A stretch of 64,000 bases of DNA from Acanthococcus lagerstroemiae. Its lineage: Eukaryota; Arthropoda; Insecta; Hemiptera; Eriococcidae. Each line of letters begins with the position of its first letter. Position 1 is the first letter of the stretch. Shown here piece after piece: positions 58,163-64,000 of this stretch. The notes beneath the pieces were generated by a model, which worked only from the letters and a program-made list of their open reading frames with translations, was not told the origin of the DNA and did not search any database. The DNA lies in contig CM063110.1 in the NCBI GenBank assembly GCA_031841125.1, positions 15,371,626 to 15,435,625 of the forward strand, in the 5' to 3' direction. A program made the translations under genes and the position numbers.

Positions 58163-58396
58163 CAGGCCCGTAGCCAGCCTTGCATTTCAATCAGGGCGAC
58201 CGACATTGGAGGCAGGGCAATATTTCAACTTTAAAAAAAATATATTATCATTAATCTTCGGAAGTATCGAAGCTTTGAAGCTGTGAAGCATGAAGTTAGC
58301 GCGAGCATCAGCTCAGTGTTGCCAGATGATAAGGGTCTTTTTTTTTTTGGTCAACCAGGGCAATGCCCCGATTGCCCTGGCTTAGCTACGGACCTG
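58163..58396. mobile_element. hAT-type MITE, 234 bp, with 8-bp TSD
   Basis: The ends CAGGCCCGTAGCCAGCC and GGCTTAGCTACGGACCTG are inverted repeats. The flanks CACAAGAA (58155-58162) and CGCAAGAA (58397-58404) match at seven of eight bases. AATCAGGGC.A..G and CAGGGCAATGCCC phrases lie inside. No ORF. Confidence 0.88.
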
Positions 58397-58479
58397 CGCA
58401 AGAAAGAGGAAACTACAGGATTTGGTAGAAATAATTAAATAAAAGTAAGATAAAACAACAATTTAAAAACAGAACAACC

Positions 58480-59255
58480 AGCTTTGACAGGTTATCACTC
58501 GTCATACTTACAACATTGGACAAACAGACCAGACCACAACGACTAATTGGATAACAGATCACATGTTCATCACAAACATTAGTGAAATGGACTAGATTAC
58601 TACAACCGATAGGAAGATGGTGCACTATGTGCTTACCATATGGTACTATACCATAGCCATATAAAATGTAATTTTGTCATTAATAGGGTACATAATATGT
58701 CAAATGTGGTTACAGCCTGGACGTAGCCATTAGCAGATAAATGCACTATGAACACACATGGTCGGTAAACAGTTATAGACATGCATCGAGACTACTCTAG
58801 AACTATTCCTTCCCTTTAGAGCTTATGGCTCATCAACATGTCCGCGACAGAGGGTACCAACAAAATAACAACAAAACAACCGACAATAAGCAGCTAGACT
58901 AGACTACTACAAACAATAGAAAGACAAGGCAATGTTCACCACCTGGCACTACAACAGCCATATAAAGTATAATTCACTCATACGTAAGGTAGATGCGCCA
59001 AATGTGGCTACTGGCAAATAAGTAGATTATTGGTAACCAATTATGGACATGGAAATCGCATAATTCGAACACTATTCCTTCCTTAAGACTAGTGGCCCAA
59101 AAAGTTCACTACAGGGGGCACCAATGGAAAAACTTGTAAAACAATAGACATTGAACAAATAGAGCAGACTGCAACAACTATTTAGTCATAATACGACCAC
59201 TAGCAAATAAATGTACGACAAACATAATGAAAAATAAGAAAATGGTAGGCAAACA
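58480..59255. repeat. Degenerate tandem repeat, units of about 260-320 bp
   Basis: GACTAGATTACTACAACCGATAG (58590) returns as GACTAGACTACTACAAACAATAG (58900) and GCAGACTGCAACAACTA (59163). CAGCCATATAAA.TATAATT, CAAATGTGG.TAC and GAACTATTCCTTCC recur in the same order in the first two units. Confidence 0.75.
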
Positions 59256-60038
59256 ATCATGGCGGAGATGGAAACTCTATTCTAATATTATCTCTCATTC
59301 TGTAGATACTCCGGCTACATTAAGCACATATGTACTCTATCTTAGCAATTGCCTTGATGATGGGTTTACACTCAAAAGTGTTTCGCAAATAAAATCTCAT
59401 TATTTAAGGTAAAAGAAAAAGATACTTATTTCAGAAGAGTAAACAAGTAACAAAATGATCAAAACATGATTTGAAATACATATCAATATTGATAAACAAA
59501 GTCGTAAGTTTCCTCATCCTCAACCCTGTCAAAGATACACGACAATTGTGCTATTTTGAAAATTGACTTCTCGAAAGAAACGTGCCATTGCAATGCATCA
59601 TGCGACAACACGGGTCTTATTATTGATTTTCGGACATCATTAATATCTTCAACGACCCGCACATAACGATATATATGAGTAATTTCTAAATCTGGTACCA
59701 CACGCTCTATTTGTTGAAACTAACGAGGTTTCGATTTCATTTGATGTCGTAGTTCGAGCGAGTCTCAGTCCGCGAGTTTCAAATTACCGAAATCATTCGG
59801 ACGTTCGCGTTTTCGGCGAACGGCGATAACGTTTTCCATACAGTAACGTTCAGCTATTGGTCTTTCAGCTTGGTTCACCATTTAGTGGAATCGAGTATGA
59901 CAAGTTGAGATAAGGTCAACCGTATAACCGCGGGAATGCAACTAGATCGAGCATGAGTGCGCAACCAACTCATCACCGACCATCGTATTTATAATAAATT
60001 TTTCGTTTTAAATTATAAGAGTCACTTACCCATTTCAG
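59256..60038 (+). other. Intron of the adenosine receptor gene (3' part)
   Basis: No coding segment is recognised up to the acceptor at 60038. 59700-59960 is CpG-containing, unlike the repeats to its left. The tract ACTTACCCATTTCAG at 60024-60038 is a pyrimidine-rich splice acceptor. Confidence 0.6.
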
Positions 60039-60250
60039 GAATCATTTGCCTCTGCTGGATCCTTGGAAGTTTGGTCGGATTTCTGCCACTGTTCGGATGG
60101 AATGTCGGGTTCAACGGACCGCACGAGTGTTTGTTCACCAAAGTGATGGATTACAACTACTTGGTTTTCTTGTATTTTGCCACCATCGTTGGCCCGGCTT
60201 TACTGCTGGCCGCCTTCTACTCGCATATCTACAACATCATATTGAAACAA
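60039..60250 (+). CDS. Adenosine receptor (class A GPCR), internal exon covering TM4-TM5
   Basis: An exon of 212 bp lies between acceptor TTTCAG|GA and donor CAA|GTGAGT. It begins with the last two bases of a codon and ends on a complete codon. It encodes IICLCWILGSLVGFLPLFGW (TM4, with the conserved Trp), the second extracellular loop with a single Cys in PHECLF that would pair with TM3, and then DYNYLVFLYFATIVGPALLL through AAFYSHIYNIILKQ (TM5 with its conserved Pro and the start of loop 3). The DYNYLVFLYFATI..PALL stretch is characteristic of insect adenosine receptors, which couple extracellular adenosine to G-protein signalling at the plasma membrane. The exons for TM1-3 and TM6-7 are not in this window. 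The exon itself is intact. Another amine-type receptor is much less likely. Confidence 0.9.
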
Positions 60251-60522
60251 GTGAGTGGAATAAGGTTGTGTTTGAATGGGGGGATGAGACAGACTCCCCC
60301 AGATGGTCGAGAGAACTGACCAAATTTGAACGGAGGCTGATCCACGAGAACGAGTTAGGTTACGTGGTTGACCAACTCAAGAACGACTGCTCATCTACGG
60401 CTAGCCAAGCCAGCAAGTTCAGAAAACTGAAGATCTCCTTTCTCCAACGAAAAATTTCAAATCAGATGACAAAATACCGCCCAATCCCCAAGCAGCCATT
60501 TCGGTATAATTCTCAGTATTGA
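60251..60522 (+). other. Open segment after the receptor exon, other frame
   Basis: Directly after the donor, a frame shifted from the receptor frame stays open for about 90 codons. It reads WNKVVFEWGDETDSPRWSRE, LTKFERRLIHENELGYVV and ISNQMTKYRPIPKQPF before a stop at 60522. Composition is more balanced than in the surrounding intron. The receptor frame itself stops at 60319 if the donor is not used. I do not recognise the protein. It may be a relic of a mobile element in the intron. Confidence 0.3.
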
Positions 60523-61018
60523 ATGCCCAAAAAATTGCAAACAACACGAAGCTATATAGAGCTACGAATTTCCATTATACATCGTGTGTAGTATTTCCTG
60601 GAGGGTAACTATGATAACATTTTCAATACTGCAATGAAGAGATATTATGTGCAAGGGGCCGGGGAAAAGAAGCGCCATTCAGGAAGTAATGTATAAATGT
60701 AAGATTGTGATTTACGATGTCTACGTGGTGACCGAAATATTTTGTAAACCGCTGAGCTACATTTCTATATTGGTAATTGAAATGAATGCCACTTTTTTTG
60801 ATTTCACGATTTGTATTCTACCGACACAGTGTTACATGGTTTACCACTATTAGTTGTGCGAAAACTAAACTTGTTACTGTATCTCAAGGATTAAACGGAC
60901 GTTGCTTAGAAAGATGTAGAATACACGAGTACAATAAAAAAGTTTTAAAAAAACACAACATATTTTGGACTTGAAAATCAGGGGTGTCAAAGATTTAGTA
61001 AATCCGTGATAACTGTAA
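60523..61018. other. Unassigned, presumed intron
   Basis: No feature recognised. Confidence 0.4.
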
Positions 61019-61510
61019 GACTATGTTAAGTCATGTCTGGTGGAACGTATGGCGATGCACGTACGACAAAGTAGCTCCTGAAACACCCCACTCCCGGCCC
61101 CGGAAACTACTCTTTTAAGTATCGCATCAGTGGCCAGAGGGACGTTTTGAGGCCGGCCCGAACCCCTATTTCGCCTTTCCGCTTCCGATGCGCGCTGTCC
61201 TGCAAGGGCCACCGTGGCATCCCCTACTAACCTAGGTTTGCGCTCACCTAGCACTAACCTGGAATTTGGGTACACCACAGCCGGACACGCTTCCTCTTCA
61301 CTCATCCTTCACTGAAGTATAGGTTAAGCAAGAGACTTGTCCTCTCTGCTTCCTGTATCTCAACTAAGATTCGTAGCTTATCCTCAGCCGACAGATAAGG
61401 TCGTATAGGGTACAGCCTTTTCTGGCCTATCACCTATCAAGCGATTAACCTCAGAGACTATACGCAAAAACTGGTGAAGCTTCTTGTTGGTAGTTAGATC
61501 GGGAGGTGGT
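61019..61510 (-). pseudogene. Coding relic of an unidentified mobile element, copy B
   Basis: This is a block of clearly higher GC than its surroundings. On the minus strand from 61518 it reads RPIPPPDLTTNKKLHQFLRI and VSEVNRLIGDRPEKAVPYTT. After a one-base shift near 61386 it continues SAEDKLRILVEIQEAERTS and LLLNLYFSEG to a TGA. A second frame starts at an ATG overlapping that stop (61305) and reads EACPAVVYPNSRLVLGERKP, VALAGQRASEAERRN, ATDAILKRVVSGAGSG and CIAIRSTRHDLT. The second frame is homologous to copy A at 27890-28075. Two adjoining frames suggest a multi-ORF element or one frameshifted ORF. Family unknown to me. Confidence 0.5.
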
Positions 61511-61980
61511 ATGGGACGCCGATGATGCAAATTACTGCTGTCGGATGCCGTTCACAAGATTATTTCACACTAGCTGGTGGCTCGAAGTGGGGAGTAGGCA
61601 CCACAAAAGAAAGCAATCCCCACATGAATAACCGCGACATCGCTGAGCGGATTAATCCCGCATGTCGGTTTTTCCTAGGTAAATGGAAGAAGAAGGGTGG
61701 AAGCCACGTGTTTAGACTGATTCCAAAGAATATTTGAGATTTATAACTTATTAGAATGCCAGTATTTTTCAACAATTTCCAACTTTCTAAAAATCTTCCA
61801 GCGCACTGTAGTTCGAAAAATACTGGATGCAGACTTAGTAAGACTCTGGTAAACCTCGGTGGGGAAAATTGAGACCATCAGTAAAATTTTAACTATGTTA
61901 GGATACGTCAAAATATGTTAAAATTAGTTAAGGCTATGTTAGAGCTCAGGAAATCCTCACAAAAATGCGGGTCGTCATAC
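61511..61980. other. Unassigned DNA with a short GACTCATT-like remnant
   Basis: 61840-61960 repeats TTAGTAAGACTCTGGTAAA and GTTAAAATTAGTTAAGGC-like phrases. A plus-strand ORF of 71 codons (61522-61737) may belong to the relic at 61019-61510 but shows no known motif. Confidence 0.35.
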
Positions 61981-61984
61981 AAAG

Positions 61985-62612
61985 GCTAAAAAAAATTTCG
62001 AATTTTTGAGCGCGACCTAGTTAAAAAGTTGCGTTTGCTAAAAAAAAATTGAAATTTTTCTTTTCCTAATATGTAAATTTTCCCTTTTGTCCTTAGGGAA
62101 GTTGTGTACTATAGGGCTGAATATTGAATGTTACGCAGTGCCTCAGAAAGGCAGGTTATGCAAAATTTTTACACAACCTTTTTAATAGTATTCATCGCGA
62201 ACTTTAACTTAGTTCATATACAAATTTTGCCTATCAGTGAAATCGAAGGCGCTAAAGCATTTACAAGACTTGTTGTTTTACAGCGCCTTCAGTATGGCAG
62301 ATACGCAAAATTCGCACACATTTTTACAGTAGTAATGATTGAGATATACAAAATGAGTTATGTACAAATTTTGCCTATTCTTGATATTGAAGTCGCTGTA
62401 AAGTGACAAATTATGGTAAGTGCTTTAGCGCCATTTATTTCACAGGTAGGCAAAATTTGAATGTGACCTTTTTGTAACTTTTCATTATAGAACTGAAAAG
62501 TTTATCGGCAAATTTGGTCCATTTCGCATATTGAAGACGGTAGACCATTGAATAAAAGTACTGGTAAAAATCAAGACATCGAAAAAAAAGAGGTACGGGA
62601 TGAAGAAATACA
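61985..62612 (-). repeat. Nested-hairpin repeat, copy 3
   Basis: The minus-strand reading follows copy 1 from end to end: TTTTTACCAGTACTTTTATTC, GGTCTACCGTCTTCAATATG, two hairpins (62367-62457 and 62222-62313), then the GACCTAGTT end near 62018. It carries an extra 180 bases (62040-62220) with ACGCAGTGCCTCAGAAAGGC that copy 2 also has and copy 1 has only in part. Confidence 0.85.
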
Positions 62613-63238
62613 TATGTGACGCGCCATGAGAAACCATACCTTCGGGTGAAAAAGTTGTTTTCAAGAAAAACGCCAAAACACGTTGAAAAATTGATTTTGA
62701 TCAAAAATGACGTTTTGCCGGAAATGTGTTCTAGAGTATCTGAAGAACATTTTAGGCACCCATACTCGCTTGTTTCGTTGTTTATTTGTTTAATTTTTAT
62801 AATTTTCGTAAAAAAAAATTATTTTTTTTGAATTTTTTGTATGATAGATTTTTTTTATAATCAACGTCATTGGCATACATTTTTTTTATAATAAACTTTA
62901 TTTCCATACATTTGTCAGTTTCTACACCATTGAATTCCTCATAAAATTTTACTCGGAGGGGGGGGGGGCTAATTTTAAATCATAATACCTTCGGAGAACT
63001 TGGTAATTTAAGCAATGTCCGAACGAAAAACTTTAAAGCTGTTTTTCTCGAAAAGTACTTTTTAGTAGTTTCCAATTTCAAAATGGCATATCTCTGAGAA
63101 TTTTGCTCCGATTGAGCTGCGGTTTGCGGCATTGGATTCTCCATACTTTTCTCTATTAGAATCAGTCAACATTTCATTTTCGACCCTCTTCACCCGAAAG
63201 TATGGTTTCTCATGGCGCGTCACATATAACAAATGAAC
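62613..63238. mobile_element. Inverted-repeat element between two hairpin repeats
   Basis: ATGTGACGCGCCATGAGAAA, ACCATACCTTCGGGTGAA at 62613-62655 is inverted at 63190-63234 with few changes. Translated inward, both arms give VTRHEKPYxRVK, so small ORFs (62616-62831 plus, 63062-63256 minus) share a start but diverge after it, which argues against coding. The middle is AT-rich with TTTTTTATAATAAACTTTAT and a G run at 62949. Confidence 0.65.
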
Positions 63239-63884
63239 ATGAGTAAAATTAAACAAGTTTTATTTTTAATTAAAAAAAAAAAAATAAGGCTACATTATTC
63301 GAAAAAATTCTTTTTTTTTATTTGAATTCGGGAAGATTTTTCCTATTTTTTCAAAGTAACATATATAAACCCATTATGTCTTTCTTCGCTCCAAACTGTT
63401 ACTGACGCCTTACTGACCAATCGAATCTGTCTTTTCACTGATTGGGTATGGCATGGGAAGGGAAACGGGGAAAATCACAGATAGGTTGGACTTATCCCCG
63501 AAGAAAAAATACATGAATTCTTCTGTTTGGCCGTTGAATTGATGCAAAAATACTGCGTAGTATAGTTTGTTGTGAAGTTAGGTTTATCAAATATGGCACC
63601 AAACGTAACTTTTAAAGGTCTACCATAGTAAGCACAATGCATCATATCAAATTCTTCATATTTTGCGAGAAAGCGAAAGATGACCATTGGACACATTGTA
63701 ACTCCTCCGAATAAGGGAGCGCGCGAGTACAACTCATTTTTTGCATGGTCTGTACATGAGTGAAAGATTTTCTTCAAATATTTTTCCTGATATTGGGTAT
63801 AATTTTGTTCCATTTAGTTCAAAAATTAACCCCTATCAATATTTTGTCGTAAGAATAATCTTAACTCATACTGCTCTTCTCTCG
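63239..63884. other. Unassigned DNA
   Basis: The minus-strand ORF 63475-63813 (112 codons) has several Cys and Tyr residues but no recognisable domain, and no splice context supports it. Nothing else recognised. Confidence 0.35.
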
Positions 63885-63887
63885 AAA

Positions 63888-64000
63888 CTTTGATTTTTAC
63901 TGGTACTTTTATTCAATGGTCTACCGCCTTCAATATGCGAGATGGACCAAATTTGTGCATAACCTTTTTAATAGTATACATCGCGAACTTTAAATTAGTT
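63888..64000 (+). repeat. Nested-hairpin repeat, copy 4, runs off the window
   Basis: GATTTTTACTGGTACTTTTATT, CAATGGTCTACCGCCTTCAATA and GATGGACCAAATTTGTGCATAA match the start of copy 1. It is inverted relative to copy 3. The window ends before the first hairpin. Confidence 0.85.

Noticed and set aside
63475..63813. 112-codon minus-strand ORF
   Set aside because: No recognisable domain and no splice or poly(A) context that would support a gene. It is listed only as part of an unassigned stretch.

Overview
This is an AT-rich, repeat-dense eukaryotic window, most likely from an insect. The only host exon I recognise encodes transmembrane helices 4-5 of an arthropod-type adenosine receptor (60039-60250, plus strand). 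Intron splice sites (GT..AG), many non-LTR retrotransposon relics, MITEs with clear target-site duplications and Helitron termini all fit an insect genome. A hemipteran such as a whitefly is plausible from the general look of the repeats, but this is inference. There is no bacterial or organellar gene, CRISPR array or rRNA.

The most interesting object is a 2.7-kb DNA element at 13421-16104. It has terminal inverted repeats of about 367 bp and carries one gene with two recognisable exons. The predicted protein has the acidic motifs of FEN1/XPG-type structure-specific nucleases in the right order and spacing, followed by a C-terminal cysteine-rich CXC (tesmin/TSO1-like) domain. No DDE transposase, helicase or recombinase is visible inside the element. 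Either the nuclease-CXC protein is the mobility protein of an unassigned transposon group, or it is cargo moved in trans. This copy looks dead: it has an in-frame stop at 14067 and a doubtful 5' part.

Layout from left to right. 0-6.9 kb: repeats, then two minus-strand LINE copies placed head to tail (1379-4548 and about 4553-5575). The first is cut by two TA-flanked MITEs. A CAGGG-ended element and a LINE endonuclease relic follow. 6.9-13.4 kb: mostly unassigned DNA with a LINE 3' tail, a perfect 8-bp-TSD hAT MITE and a decayed inverted-repeat element. 13.4-16.6 kb: the nuclease element, then a tRNA-like sequence split by another CAGGG element. 16.6-18.7 kb: a CpG-containing, apparently single-copy block. 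18.7-22.6 kb: decayed Helitron-like repeat DNA ending in a Helitron hairpin terminus at 22599 and cut by two MITEs. 22.6-31 kb: decayed tandem arrays and unassigned DNA, with one coding relic of an unknown element. 31.1-32.5 kb: a LINE 3' fragment sitting exactly between two 355-bp direct repeats. 33.2-39.8 kb: a Helitron 5' end, a 93-bp tandem repeat and two copies of a TIR element; the first of these holds a minisatellite with six perfect TGACGTCA octamers. 40.4-43 kb: two more LINE relics. 44.9-48.1 kb: a satellite, then a minus-strand Helitron. 48.1-64 kb: four copies of a repeat built from nested hairpins, one split by a LINE, plus MITEs, tandem repeats, the receptor exon and a second relic of the unknown coding element.

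Apart from the receptor exon, nothing here can be assigned to a host gene. Much of the window is probably intron or 5' flank of the adenosine receptor gene. That cannot be shown from the window, because neither neighbouring exon is present.
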